Below are positions 52,026 to 61,610 of a stretch of DNA of 64,000 nucleotides, piece after piece. The translations under genes were made by a program, and so were the position numbers. Every line of letters starts with the position of its first letter. Within the stretch, counting starts at the first letter, position 1. Source of the DNA: Chitinophaga sancti (lineage in GTDB: Bacteria; Bacteroidota; Bacteroidia; Chitinophagales; Chitinophagaceae); the NCBI RefSeq assembly GCF_034087045.1, contig NZ_CP139247.1:2444001-2508000 (forward strand), written 5' to 3'. Under the pieces are notes generated by a model. It ran no database searches, was not told where the DNA came from, and was given only the letters and a program-made list of their open reading frames with translations.

Positions 52026-54587
52026 TTACTTTATCAATCCTTGTTTTTCTGCAGCTAACTGCGCGTTGATCCTCGTTACTATATCATCATAGTGTAACTT
52101 AGTCAGCTTGTCCAGTCCCGCATTTGCCGCTTGTTTTTTACACAAGGCTAATATGGTCATCAGGTTATCTTTCACCATAGCTCTTTCATCTGATTTCTCA
52201 AAGTTGAAACCAAACGGCATGACCTGATCGCTGATATTACCTTCGACCTGGCTTGTAAATACCTGCTGCATCAATCTGGCTACATATCCTTTTTGCAAAG
52301 CACGGCGGTACATATCTACATTCTTGCCCGCATAAGCTTCTGTGAAGATGCCTTTGTTCAGGTCCCCGAACATTTCTGTCAGTGTATATACTTTTACATG
52401 CTTCTCAGCTGCATACACCTGCTCAGACCATAAGAGACGGCTGAAACGTGCACGGCCCAGTAAAGCGTTCAGCATATCGCGCTGTGCATCGTTAATCTCA
52501 GTAGCAAAATTCATTGTGGTTCTGTTCAGCAGCTCACTGTTCAACCAGGTTGGTGTTTCAAACAATTGCTTGTTGATAAATGCCATTGCTGCTTTCTGCT
52601 TTTCATATGGAGCTGGTTCTACGTTACTGTTGCCAGCATCGCCCACCATATTTTCAGTCACGTATACGCTACCGATGTTTGCCACAGCATGACCCATGTA
52701 TATGAAGAACTGGCTGTACAGGGTTTTGATTTGCTCCATTGGCTTATCAAAATCTTCCCCTTTCTCACCAGCCCAGCTCAGTACACCCGGCATTAATCTT
52801 TTCAGATTTTTGATACCATATTCACCTGCTTTTACTGCATCGTCGCCAAGGTCTTCGTTCTGACAACGGGCATCTGTGAAGTTCACTTCGCTACCGAAGT
52901 ACAGGCGGTGGTTAGCTGCAAGGCTATCGCTCACCATTTTGGACAGGGCAGTTTTTTCTTCTTCAGCAGTTTTGTATTCCTTGTGCATATCATATCCCCA
53001 TTGAATGGCCCAGAAATCGTAGTCATTAATACGTGGAAATAAACCTGCTTCACCAATATGATCTTTAGGCTGTGCTACGTAGTTGAAACGAGCATAGTCC
53101 ATGATAGAAGGCGTATGACCATGTGCTTCCACCCATGCTTTGTCGCGCAGTTTCTCAACAGGTACAGTAGAGCTGGAACCGAAGTTGTGCAGCAGACCCA
53201 GTGTGTGACCTACTTCATGAGAAGATACGAAACGGATGAGCTGACCCATCAGGGAATCTGGCAGTTCATTGTTCAGTGCACGCGGATCAACAGCACCACA
53301 TTGTGCCATATACCAGCGTTGTAGCAGGCTCATTACGTTGTGATACCAGAAGATGTGGCTCTCGATGATCTCACCGCTACGGGGGTCAGATACGCTTGGG
53401 CCCATTGCATTGGCAATCACAGATGGGCGATAGATGATAGCAGAGTGGGTGGCATCGTCGATGCTCCAGGTGCTGTCTTCTTCTTTGGTAGGTGCAATAC
53501 GTGCATATACAGCATTTTTGAAACCGATCTTTTCAAAGGCTTTCTGCCAGTCGTTTACACCCTGCATCAGGTAAGGTACCCATTTCTTAGGAGTAGTAGG
53601 ATCTATGTAGTATACAATTGGTTTAGCTGGTTCTACCAGTTCACCACGTTTGTATTTCTCTATATCTTCCGGTTTTGGTTCCAGTCTCCAGCGTTTTACA
53701 TAGATCTTTTCTTTTACACCCTGTGGATCTGCATCGAAGTCAATATGACCTACAGCGAAGTAACCTACACGGCCATCCATCGCTCTTGGTTTCATTGGCT
53801 TTTCAGGCAGCAGGACCATAGAAGAGTTCAGCTCTACAGTATAGGAAGAAGAGGTAGGGTTCAGACCCGCACTGTAGGTCTTTACTGCATGAACTTCTAC
53901 ATTGGAAGCAAATGCACGTACATAATCTACAAAGCTGCGGTCATTGGCCTGTGCACCCATACCAGCTTTGTCTTTGAACGCTTTTTTCTGGAAGTACAAT
54001 ACTTCGTTGTCGCTGTTTACAAAGTCTGTCGCATCGAATACAACACCGCTGGAATCAGGGGCGTAAGCAGCGATCGTAAAAGCCATGGCAATTGCCTGTA
54101 CATTGTTCTTTTGTACGCTGGCGAACATTGCTTTGGTACTGTCATCACTATATTCTCTGAAAGAGATACGGCGGAGTAATAATTTTTTAGCAGGACCCAG
54201 TTCAAACCTGAACACAGTTTCACCAATCTGATCGCCTGAATAACCGGAGCTACCATTGCGCATTTCGGCAGATGCTTTTGAAATACGGCTCACGATGAGA
54301 ATGTCTCTACCCATCATTTTGTTAGGAACCTCGAAGAAGTACTTTTCATCTTTCTGGTGTACAGTAATAAAACCCTTGCTGGACTTCATATCAGCAGTGA
54401 TCACATCCTTGTATGGTTTAACCGGTATGCTGGTGGGCTTCTTGGTTGTGTCAGCAGGTGTGGCGCCTTTCTGTACGGTGGGCTGTTGTTTCTTCTTGTG
54501 TCTAAAGATCTGACAATGAACGGTGGTCACCGCCATAAGAGAAACTCCTATGGCGATGGCTATCGTTGAACGTTGGCTTTTTAGCAT
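52026..54587 (-). CDS. Secreted zinc-dependent metalloprotease (DUF5117/DUF4953 type)
   Basis: 853 residues. Signal-like N-terminus (hydrophobic 9-25) followed by a Lys/Gln/Thr-rich tether. Conserved parts of the DUF5117-DUF4953 metalloproteases: KGFITVHQKDEKYFFEVP near 70, the zinc site SHEVGHTLGLLHNF with His 457, Glu 458 and His 461, SIMDYARFNYVAQP near 490 (Met-turn) and YDFWAIQWGYD. It probably degrades proteins in the periplasm or at the surface. It is the last gene of the ECF-FecR-SusC-SusD operon (27 bases after SusD), which suggests this SusCD pair takes up peptides or glycopeptides rather than pectin (inference). Confidence 0.9.
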   Translation of the reverse strand: MLKSQRSTIAIAIGVSLMAVTTVHCQIFRHKKKQQPTVQKGATPADTTKKPTSIPVKPYKDVITADMKSSKGFITVHQKDEKYFFEVPNKMMGRDILIVSRISKASAEMRNGSSGYSGDQIGETVFRFELGPAKKLLLRRISFREYSDDSTKAMFASVQKNNVQAIAMAFTIAAYAPDSSGVVFDATDFVNSDNEVLYFQKKAFKDKAGMGAQANDRSFVDYVRAFASNVEVHAVKTYSAGLNPTSSSYTVELNSSMVLLPEKPMKPRAMDGRVGYFAVGHIDFDADPQGVKEKIYVKRWRLEPKPEDIEKYKRGELVEPAKPIVYYIDPTTPKKWVPYLMQGVNDWQKAFEKIGFKNAVYARIAPTKEEDSTWSIDDATHSAIIYRPSVIANAMGPSVSDPRSGEIIESHIFWYHNVMSLLQRWYMAQCGAVDPRALNNELPDSLMGQLIRFVSSHEVGHTLGLLHNFGSSSTVPVEKLRDKAWVEAHGHTPSIMDYARFNYVAQPKDHIGEAGLFPRINDYDFWAIQWGYDMHKEYKTAEEEKTALSKMVSDSLAANHRLYFGSEVNFTDARCQNEDLGDDAVKAGEYGIKNLKRLMPGVLSWAGEKGEDFDKPMEQIKTLYSQFFIYMGHAVANIGSVYVTENMVGDAGNSNVEPAPYEKQKAAMAFINKQLFETPTWLNSELLNRTTMNFATEINDAQRDMLNALLGRARFSRLLWSEQVYAAEKHVKVYTLTEMFGDLNKGIFTEAYAGKNVDMYRRALQKGYVARLMQQVFTSQVEGNISDQVMPFGFNFEKSDERAMVKDNLMTILALCKKQAANAGLDKLTKLHYDDIVTRINAQLAAEKQGLIK

Positions 54588-54614
54588 GATTTGTTTGAGT
54601 TTTGTTATTTATTT

Positions 54615-55994
54615 CTAGTAACCATCATTCTGAATAAGGCTGGGATTTGCCTGTATCTGTGTAGAAGGAATCGGGAGTAATGCAGCAGTAGATTTCCAGG
54701 AAGATTTCTCAGTACCCAGTACGGCATCAATGGTACCTGTACGTTTCAGATCGTACCAGCGGTTGCCCCACTCGAATGCCATTTCAACCTGGCGTTCGTG
54801 GTAGATGGCAGTCAGCAGATTTTCGTCAGTACCAGCGTAGCCAGCGAGACCCGCTCTTGATCTTACGATATTCAGATTCGTAATCGCATCTGAGGTATTG
54901 CCCAGGTGTGCCTGTGCTTCTGCCAGTACCAGGTACATATCAGCAAGGCGGAACATTACATATGCCTCCCTGTTAGCTGCATCATATGTTCTGTTCTTGT
55001 ATTTTGTCGGGTAATTATATGTGGTTCCATATAATGTAATTTGCGTGATCCAGGTTGCCTTACGGAGATCATTTGCTTCAAAAGCATTCACCAGGATAGG
55101 ATTTACCTGGTAAGCCGGAGCAGAGTAGATAGAAGATGGCAGTAAGGTATAACCTTCACCCGTCTGAAAGTTAGAAGTGCTCACATTGCTACCGGGCAGG
55201 TTCCAGATGACTTCATTGTTGGACTGATAAAATACAGCGGATGGTGTAGATGCCATTGCATAAAGACCGGAGGATAGGATCTGGTTCACCATCAGCGCTG
55301 CACTATCCCATTGCTGGCGGTATAAGAATACCTTGGCAGAAAGTGCCATCGCTGTGTATAAATTTGGACGGTATTTGGTGCCGGAAGTAGACGGATATTT
55401 TGCCTTGAGTTGGGAACGGGCTTCTGCCAGATCTGCCTGGATCAGTTTATACACTTCATCTACAGCTACTCTTGGTTGGGTAGCGGTCACGTTATAATCA
55501 GTAACTGTCACCAAAGGTACACCACCAAACAGGTTTACCATCTGGAAGTAATAAAAGGCACGGTCAAATTTCATCTCAGCTACAAGTGCACGTTTAAGAG
55601 AATCACTGATAGCAGTAGTACCGCTAATGCCAGCTATACAGCTGTTCATCTGGTAAATATTGGTGTATGCTGAATTCCACAAAGTGGACGCAGTTCCATC
55701 GTCTGCCAGGTAGGCGTTGTTTACATAAGTAGAACTATAGGCATATATCAGTTCATCAGCAGCCTGGCCTCCATTTACTGTCACCAAGGTAGCACCAATA
55801 GTACCGCCGGAAGCATTTGCTTTAAAGTTGGAATAAACACCAGCTACAGCAGATATGATATCTGCACTGTCGCTAAAAACGGTGCCTTCTGTAATCTGAT
55901 CAATTGGATGAGCAGGAATATCAACCAGCTTGTTACAGGACATTGCGAACAGGGCTGCCGCCGCAATTATATATAGAGAACGATTTTTCTTCAT
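54615..55994 (-). CDS. SusD-type lipoprotein
   Basis: 459 residues; signal MKKNRSLYIIAAAALFAMSC with Cys at 20, then NKLVDIPAHPIDQITEGTVF. Core SusD features: EMKFDRAFYYFQMVNLFGGVPLV near 140, VMFRLADMYLVLAEAQAHLG near 340, YHERQVEMAFEWGNRWYDLKRTGTI near 400, LLPIPSTQIQANPSLIQNDGY at the end. Partner of the STN-containing SusC, whose stop lies 20 bases before its start. Confidence 0.95.
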   Translation of the reverse strand: MKKNRSLYIIAAAALFAMSCNKLVDIPAHPIDQITEGTVFSDSADIISAVAGVYSNFKANASGGTIGATLVTVNGGQAADELIYAYSSTYVNNAYLADDGTASTLWNSAYTNIYQMNSCIAGISGTTAISDSLKRALVAEMKFDRAFYYFQMVNLFGGVPLVTVTDYNVTATQPRVAVDEVYKLIQADLAEARSQLKAKYPSTSGTKYRPNLYTAMALSAKVFLYRQQWDSAALMVNQILSSGLYAMASTPSAVFYQSNNEVIWNLPGSNVSTSNFQTGEGYTLLPSSIYSAPAYQVNPILVNAFEANDLRKATWITQITLYGTTYNYPTKYKNRTYDAANREAYVMFRLADMYLVLAEAQAHLGNTSDAITNLNIVRSRAGLAGYAGTDENLLTAIYHERQVEMAFEWGNRWYDLKRTGTIDAVLGTEKSSWKSTAALLPIPSTQIQANPSLIQNDGY

Positions 55995-56014
55995 AATAGA
56001 TACATTTTAAACAA

Positions 56015-59000
56015 TTAGAACTCCAGGTTGAAACCACCAGTTACGATCAGCTGCATAGGCACTGTATAAAGCGTACCTGGCATTTCAGGATCACCAAACT
56101 TGTAGTTAGTAATGGTGAACAGGTTCTGTGCAGTGATATTGAATGAACAACCCTGTATGCCCATTTTTTTCACAGTAGCTGTTGGCAGTGAATAAGACAG
56201 CATGAGGCTCTTCAGACGCAGGTAAGTATTGTTACTATATACAGCATCAGAGCTGGTGAAGTAACTACCGTATCGTTGTGCCAGTTGTCCGTTTCTGGCA
56301 GCACCATAATAACCTGTGGTCAGGCGCTGTAATTGTGCATGATCACCCGGTTTGGTCCAGAACATATCCTGCATAAATGCAGGCAGATTGATCTGACCAC
56401 CAGGTAGCGGAGATGCATAATTGATACCTGCCAGGTAGTTTTTGGCCATTGCCCTGGAGAATTTGAAGAACAGGCTCAGGTTCCAGTTCTTATAGGAGAA
56501 AGTGTTGTTCAGACCACCATAGAAATCAGTCTGTGCATTGGCAATTGCCTGCATATCTCCACCCTTGGCGATATTGGATGTAGCTGGTGCAGAAGTAATG
56601 GTGCCATTCGCCTTGTAATACTGGAATACACCAGTTGTATCGTTCACACCTGCAGATTTGAATCCATATATCATGGAGGTAGATTTCCCAACTGCATAGG
56701 TAGCTGCATAAGCTGATGTTGCTAAACCTGGGAAGGAAATAAGTTTATTCCTGTTGCCGGATATATTGAAAGACGTAGTCCATCTAAAATCTTTTGTGGT
56801 GATATTGCGGGTCGTAATGGACAATTCGAGACCTGCATCCTGTAGCACAGCATCCATGTTCATCACTACACTGTTGAAACCAGTTTGTGTAGGCAGTGTA
56901 TAACCTGTAAGCTGGTTACCGGTTCTGCTACGGTAATAAGCCAGGTTCAACAGGATCTTATCATCAATAAAGCCGAGGTCCAGTCCCAGGTTAATGGAAT
57001 GTTTGGAAGCCCAGCTATAGTTCGGATTGTAAAGATTGCTGGCTGTATAAGGACGGGTACCATCAAAAGTCTGCGTAGAAGTTGTGGACGCTACTTTCCA
57101 GTATGGCTGATATTTGTAGGGGGCTACACCGTCGGAACCATTGGTACCATAGTTACCGGAGATCTTCGCAAAGCTAAGCACAGGTTTGAATGATTTCATG
57201 AATCGCTCTTCGGAGATGATCCAACCGATACCTACTGCACCAAAGTTACCAAAGCGGCGGCCAGGTCCAAAATTGCTGGAACCATCGCGACGACCCGTCA
57301 GGTTGACGATGTACTTTTCCTTATAGACATAGTTAATACGGCCAAACCCTGCTACATATTTGGAGATATCAGCTCCATCTGATACACTGATACCAGTTGC
57401 TGCCATGATGGTTCCCAATAATCCATCATCAGTGTAACCAGTACCCAGCTGCTGATTAAAACCGGATGTTACTTTCCTGTAGGTACCCCCTGCCAATATT
57501 GTCAGTTCACCATCTCCGATGGTCTTTCTGTAATCGACCTGTGGCTCCACGTTGATCGTCTGGTCATTGCTCTGGCCAAAGTTGGCACTGGCAGAGGTAC
57601 CATTGCCAGGTTTCACGGCAGCAAGCGGAGTGGCGCTATATTGTTTGGTCATGTTCATAGCCCAGCCTGCATTTGCAGCAATGTTCAATCCCGGAATTAT
57701 TTCGTAAGTTAAACGGAGGTAATTATTAAACAGGTAGCTGTTGATATTGTAAGGCTTTTTTTGCTCCGCCAGCAACTGATCAGAACTTACATCCTGCCCT
57801 TTGTATGTCCAAACCAGGTTACCTTTTGCATCCAGCATATCCGGATGGTCAGGCACAGTCATCATGGCTTTGCCCAGGGTGGTGCTGCCTGAAGAATTAT
57901 TGGTTTCGTAAGACACATCACTGCCAAAATCAGCCCTGATCTTGTTATTTGATGAATGTGTGCTCAATGCACTATGCAGCGTGTAGCGCTTATCAGAAAA
58001 GTCGCCCGGCATATTATAAGACTGTCTGGTATAACCGGCAGACACCATATAGGTGCTATTCGTGGCGCCTCCTGACATGCTCAGGTGTGCATCTGTACTG
58101 TTAGCTGTACCACCATAATATTTCTTAACAAAATCAGTATACATGGTAGTATCATATACAAACAGGTCTTTGAAATAACTCTGATCTGTAGGGAAGGTGG
58201 TGATACTATCCATGGTAATAGCCTGATGACGCATACGCAGATATTGCTTTGTATCCATCATATCCAGTCCGCGGGAGATTTTGCTGGGACCAGTTACCAC
58301 GCTTACATTCACCCTGTTTCTACCCGGCTTCCCTTTTTTGGTCGTGATCACCACTACTCCATTCGCACCCTGTGAACCATAGATAGAAGTAGCATCTGCA
58401 TCTTTCAGCACACTGATACTTTCGATATCTGAAGGGTTCAGGCCATTCAATGCACTGAAGCCACTGGCGCCACCGCCGGAGTTGAAACTGTTCAGTAACA
58501 TCGAGATGTCATTGTTCTGTGTAGGCAATGGAATTCCATCTACGATGATGAGGGGCTGATCGTATGCAATGGCAGAAGCAGAGCTGGACAGCGTATTCTG
58601 CCCCCTGGACTGGAACGTTTGTCTTGCACCCGGAACACCGCTAAATACATTTACTTCCAGACCTGGTACACGACCATTGAGGGCATTGGTAATATTGGTA
58701 GCACCTGAGCTTTTGATATCTGCTGAAGTCACAGTGGCCACATTACCCACGTTAAAACGCCTGGTATTGGTACCGTAAGCGATCACCTGCACTTCATCCA
58801 GTGGGTTGTTGGAGCGTAACAGTCTGATCATGTAAACTCTCGAATTACCTTCTTTTACAGGTACTTCTTTTGTGACATAACCTGTAAAGGAGACGATCAG
58901 GGTTTGTTTGTCATCAACATTTTTGAGGATGAACATACCGCCACCGTCAGTAATCACCACTTCTTTAGTCCCTTTCACACGGACAGTGGCGCCAATCAGC

Positions 59001-59434
59001 GGATTCCCCAGGGAATCGGCCACACGGCCATGCAGATCTTCCGGCGGCGCTGGCACGGATGTAAAATCCGGTGTGGCCATCTTATCTTTCAGCACTACTG
59101 TTTTGTTCACAATAGAAAAGGTAAGCGGCTGATTGAGCAATGCCTGCTTTAAAGCTTCCTCAAGCGGCATGGATTTCAGGTCCAGGGTCACAGGAATACC
59201 TGTGCGTACCATCGCATCATTGTAAAAGAAATTGTACCCTGTTTGCTTCTTAAATTCTTTAAATACCAGCTCCAGGGAAGCGTTTCGAACATTCAATGAC
59301 ACATTCTGTGCATAAGTGCTGGCCTTAACCTGTAAACAAGCGACCAATACAAATACGACTGTGAATTTCATAATCAACAGAAGTTTGGTTGATGACAGAC
59401 ACGGCAATGTTTTGCCGTTTGCATTTAACAGCAT
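56015..59434 (-). CDS. SusC-type transporter with N-terminal STN signalling domain
   Basis: 1139 residues, the longest SusC here. Long leader (signal helix about 21-40, ending ASTYAQ), then an STN domain (about 44-115: LNVRNASLELVFKEFKKQTG, YNFFYNDAMV, PLEEALKQALLNQPLTFSI), which contacts FecR-type anti-sigma factors, followed by a carboxypeptidase-regulatory-like domain (about 132-210), plug (PLIIVDGIPLP, DIESISVLKDADATSIYGSQG) and barrel. The STN domain and the FecR/ECF genes directly upstream form a trans-envelope signalling system: binding of ligand should release the sigma factor. The usual DASAT is DADAT here. Confidence 0.95.
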   Translation of the reverse strand: MLLNANGKTLPCLSSTKLLLIMKFTVVFVLVACLQVKASTYAQNVSLNVRNASLELVFKEFKKQTGYNFFYNDAMVRTGIPVTLDLKSMPLEEALKQALLNQPLTFSIVNKTVVLKDKMATPDFTSVPAPPEDLHGRVADSLGNPLIGATVRVKGTKEVVITDGGGMFILKNVDDKQTLIVSFTGYVTKEVPVKEGNSRVYMIRLLRSNNPLDEVQVIAYGTNTRRFNVGNVATVTSADIKSSGATNITNALNGRVPGLEVNVFSGVPGARQTFQSRGQNTLSSSASAIAYDQPLIIVDGIPLPTQNNDISMLLNSFNSGGGASGFSALNGLNPSDIESISVLKDADATSIYGSQGANGVVVITTKKGKPGRNRVNVSVVTGPSKISRGLDMMDTKQYLRMRHQAITMDSITTFPTDQSYFKDLFVYDTTMYTDFVKKYYGGTANSTDAHLSMSGGATNSTYMVSAGYTRQSYNMPGDFSDKRYTLHSALSTHSSNNKIRADFGSDVSYETNNSSGSTTLGKAMMTVPDHPDMLDAKGNLVWTYKGQDVSSDQLLAEQKKPYNINSYLFNNYLRLTYEIIPGLNIAANAGWAMNMTKQYSATPLAAVKPGNGTSASANFGQSNDQTINVEPQVDYRKTIGDGELTILAGGTYRKVTSGFNQQLGTGYTDDGLLGTIMAATGISVSDGADISKYVAGFGRINYVYKEKYIVNLTGRRDGSSNFGPGRRFGNFGAVGIGWIISEERFMKSFKPVLSFAKISGNYGTNGSDGVAPYKYQPYWKVASTTSTQTFDGTRPYTASNLYNPNYSWASKHSINLGLDLGFIDDKILLNLAYYRSRTGNQLTGYTLPTQTGFNSVVMNMDAVLQDAGLELSITTRNITTKDFRWTTSFNISGNRNKLISFPGLATSAYAATYAVGKSTSMIYGFKSAGVNDTTGVFQYYKANGTITSAPATSNIAKGGDMQAIANAQTDFYGGLNNTFSYKNWNLSLFFKFSRAMAKNYLAGINYASPLPGGQINLPAFMQDMFWTKPGDHAQLQRLTTGYYGAARNGQLAQRYGSYFTSSDAVYSNNTYLRLKSLMLSYSLPTATVKKMGIQGCSFNITAQNLFTITNYKFGDPEMPGTLYTVPMQLIVTGGFNLEF

Positions 59435-59537
59435 AGATTTGGCTGGATTTGAGTCATCCCGGATGGACTCCGTTCAGACGGTAATAAAATAAGTTAGTCT
59501 GGCTTGACTATTTATGATAAGTGACTCAGATTTTTCG

Positions 59538-59566
59538 CGCCCCGAACCCCCATTCGGGGCGTTTTT
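59538..59566 (+). terminator. Strong hairpin between FecR and SusC genes
   Basis: CGCCCCGAA, loop CCCCCA, TTCGGGGCG, then TTTTT when read on the plus strand. The genes around it are on the minus strand, where the hairpin is equally strong but followed by GAAAAATC, not a T tract. It could stop antisense transcription, or act as an attenuator or RNA-processing site for the SusC mRNA. Confidence 0.6.
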
Positions 59567-59606
59567 GTATCTGGTCACATGATCCTGGTATAGGTGGTGT
59601 ATGATT

Positions 59607-60785
59607 TTAATTGAGTACAGTAAGCTGTCTGCCATCTAACCGGAAGTGAACCCGGCTCATTTGTAAAATTTGTAATAGCTCAGTCAGCGTAGCCGTACGT
59701 GGTATCTCACCTGTGAAGGTGTCACCCGGTACCTTGCCTGCGTACACTACATCTATATCATACCAGCGGGCGGCATCGCGCAGTACCTGTGCGATACTGT
59801 TGTTCTGATAAGCAAAAAGCCCTTCTTTCCAAGCTACTACATCATCAGTAGATGGTGTGTTTACATAGATCTTTTGGCCGGCAGCATAAGTAGCCTGTTG
59901 TCCGGGCACAATCCGGAGGCCCTGTTGCTGATGATCTACCTGCACGCTACCTTGTAACAGGGTTACTCTCGTGTCTGCTTCATCTGCATAAGCTTTGATA
60001 TTAAAATGTGTACCCAGCACAGTAACAAGGCTGCTATCTCTTTGGTTGGTTTTAATATTTACTAAAAAAGGAATTTTGTGGTCACCTGCTGCGGCTACTT
60101 CAAAATAGGCTTCCCCTGATACTGTCACTTTCCTTTCGCGGCCTGAAAAGGCTACAGGATAGGTGAGGGAAGTACCTGCATTGAGCCACACCCGGCTTCC
60201 ATCAGATAACGTGATCGAAGTCACCTGGCTTCCTTTTGGATTCGTAAGCGTATTGAGTAAAATTTCGTTGTGTTGTCCCTGTGGTTGGTAAACAATTTCT
60301 CCGTTGGCAAGTCTGACTACCTTGGTTTGACCCTCCATAACCAGTTGATGAGCGGAGATACTGTCTGCCAGCACCTGTTGTCCATTAGATAATGTGATGG
60401 TGGCCTTGTGTGTGACAGGGGCTTTAATATCTGATACGATGGCAATTGGTTCCTTTGTGGCGGAAGGAGTACCTGTAAATTTGTAAATGCTGATCCCGAT
60501 CAATAGCGCAGCTACGGCTGCTACAGCCGCAGCGCGCCATTTTCGGATAAATAGAACTCTAGTTGGCTGTTTCCGTTGTAAAATGTTGTCGAGAATGACT
60601 CTTGAGGAATAGTCAGATAGGTTATGAACTGGCTTGTTATATTGTAGCCACGCAGCTTCCAGTACAGCTTTTAGCTGCGGATCGTTCACGCTTTCGATGA
60701 GCGTGAATAGCTCTTTTTTCTCCTGCCAGGTGCAGGTGTTGGATGTTAATTTCTCCAATAATGCTGTGATCCTGTCTATCGACAT
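59607..60785 (-). CDS. FecR-type anti-sigma factor
   Basis: 392 residues. A cytoplasmic N-terminal part (1-80), one transmembrane helix (about 86-105, AAAVAAVAALLIGISIYKF), the FecR domain (about 165-270: TLSDGSRVWLNAGTSLTYPV, REVTVSGEAYFEVA-like ERKVTVSGEAYFEVA, VLGTHFNIKAY) and a C-terminal DUF4974/STN-like domain (VLRDAARWYDIDVVYAGKVP). It should hold the ECF sigma factor at the inner membrane until the SusC STN domain signals. Gap of 123 bases to the sigma gene; no clear promoter in it. Confidence 0.95.
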   Translation of the reverse strand: MSIDRITALLEKLTSNTCTWQEKKELFTLIESVNDPQLKAVLEAAWLQYNKPVHNLSDYSSRVILDNILQRKQPTRVLFIRKWRAAAVAAVAALLIGISIYKFTGTPSATKEPIAIVSDIKAPVTHKATITLSNGQQVLADSISAHQLVMEGQTKVVRLANGEIVYQPQGQHNEILLNTLTNPKGSQVTSITLSDGSRVWLNAGTSLTYPVAFSGRERKVTVSGEAYFEVAAAGDHKIPFLVNIKTNQRDSSLVTVLGTHFNIKAYADEADTRVTLLQGSVQVDHQQQGLRIVPGQQATYAAGQKIYVNTPSTDDVVAWKEGLFAYQNNSIAQVLRDAARWYDIDVVYAGKVPGDTFTGEIPRTATLTELLQILQMSRVHFRLDGRQLTVLN

Positions 60786-60908
60786 GTGGCTGATTTTCTT
60801 AAAAAATGTTCGTCCCTTACGTATAAGACAAACAACTGAAACTTTCGGTCTAGTCGATCCGAAAAGAATTTAGAATATTTTTAAAGAGGGAGTTCTAATG
60901 AACAATGC

Positions 60909-61499
60909 TTATTTCATCTTCTCTGCTAATATGATGTACAGATAGATAATGCTTATAATATGTGAAGACTCCAGGTACGTTCTGATCTTTTTGAGCGCCT
61001 GCACCATATGATTGCGAACCGTGGCGGCAGAGATGCCCATTTCTGCTGCAATTTCTTCATACTTGAGTCCGTGTTCACGACTGAGCATAAACACCTTATA
61101 TTGCTGTTGTGGCAGGGTTGCCAGCGCTTTGGCCAGTACTTCCTGCACTTCTTTCTCCGACATGGCCTGTGTGGTGCCGTTTTCATCGATGGTATACAAT
61201 TGTAGCTCATCGAGGATCCTGATTTCCCGGCTTTGCCTGCGCATCAGGTTAATAGCCTGATTGGCGGCCATGCGGAACAAATATGCATTGAAATTGTCGA
61301 TTTCACCCAGCTGAGCACGGCGTGTCCATAGCTTCATAAAGACGTCCTGTAATACGTCTTCTGCTGCTGTAGGGGAGTTGCCAAGGTGTAGGAGGAATGA
61401 ATATAGTTTATCCTTGTACTTATGGAAAAGCGCCTCGAAGGCTACTTCATCATTGCCTGCCAACTTATTCACTAGTGCTATGTCATCCGGGTGGTGCAT
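60909..61499 (-). CDS. ECF RNA polymerase sigma factor
   Basis: 196 residues with sigma region 2 (about 22-90: AFEALFHKYKDKLYSFLL, AEDVLQDVFMKLW, NFNAYLFRMAANQAINLMRR) and region 4 (about 130-180: LATLPQQQYKVFMLSREHGL, YEEIAAEMGISAATVRNHMV). A hydrophobic C-terminal tail (IISIIYLYIILAEK) may bind the membrane or the FecR protein, as seen in other Chitinophaga-type ECFs. First gene of the minus-strand operon. TAATTTTA (61513-61506) with 6 bases to the ATG is an imperfect -7 box, and the LacI-like operator at 61531-61557 covers the place of the -33 element. Confidence 0.95.
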   Translation of the reverse strand: MHHPDDIALVNKLAGNDEVAFEALFHKYKDKLYSFLLHLGNSPTAAEDVLQDVFMKLWTRRAQLGEIDNFNAYLFRMAANQAINLMRRQSREIRILDELQLYTIDENGTTQAMSEKEVQEVLAKALATLPQQQYKVFMLSREHGLKYEEIAAEMGISAATVRNHMVQALKKIRTYLESSHIISIIYLYIILAEKMK

Positions 61500-61530
61500 C
61501 GACGATAAAATTACATAAAAGACACTATTT

Positions 61531-61557
61531 ATTTCCGGTAACGATTGCGTAAATAAA
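61531..61557. promoter_or_regulatory. LacI-like operator, copy 2
   Basis: Same 27 bases as at 13573 with one change (core TAACGATTGCGT). It is 32 bases before the ECF sigma start and 53 bases before the pectinesterase start, in the 111-base divergent gap, so one bound regulator could affect both directions. No LacI-family gene lies in the window. Confidence 0.6.
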
Positions 61558-61610
61558 CCTTCGGGAAATAAGCGGATTTTTATAGCTTCCGCCTGCTATA
61601 AATTCCTGTT

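Noticed and set aside
53340..54179. 279-codon ORF on the plus strand
   Set aside because: Fully antisense to the metalloprotease gene; Cys/Phe/Tyr-rich composition typical of a shadow frame; no family resemblance.
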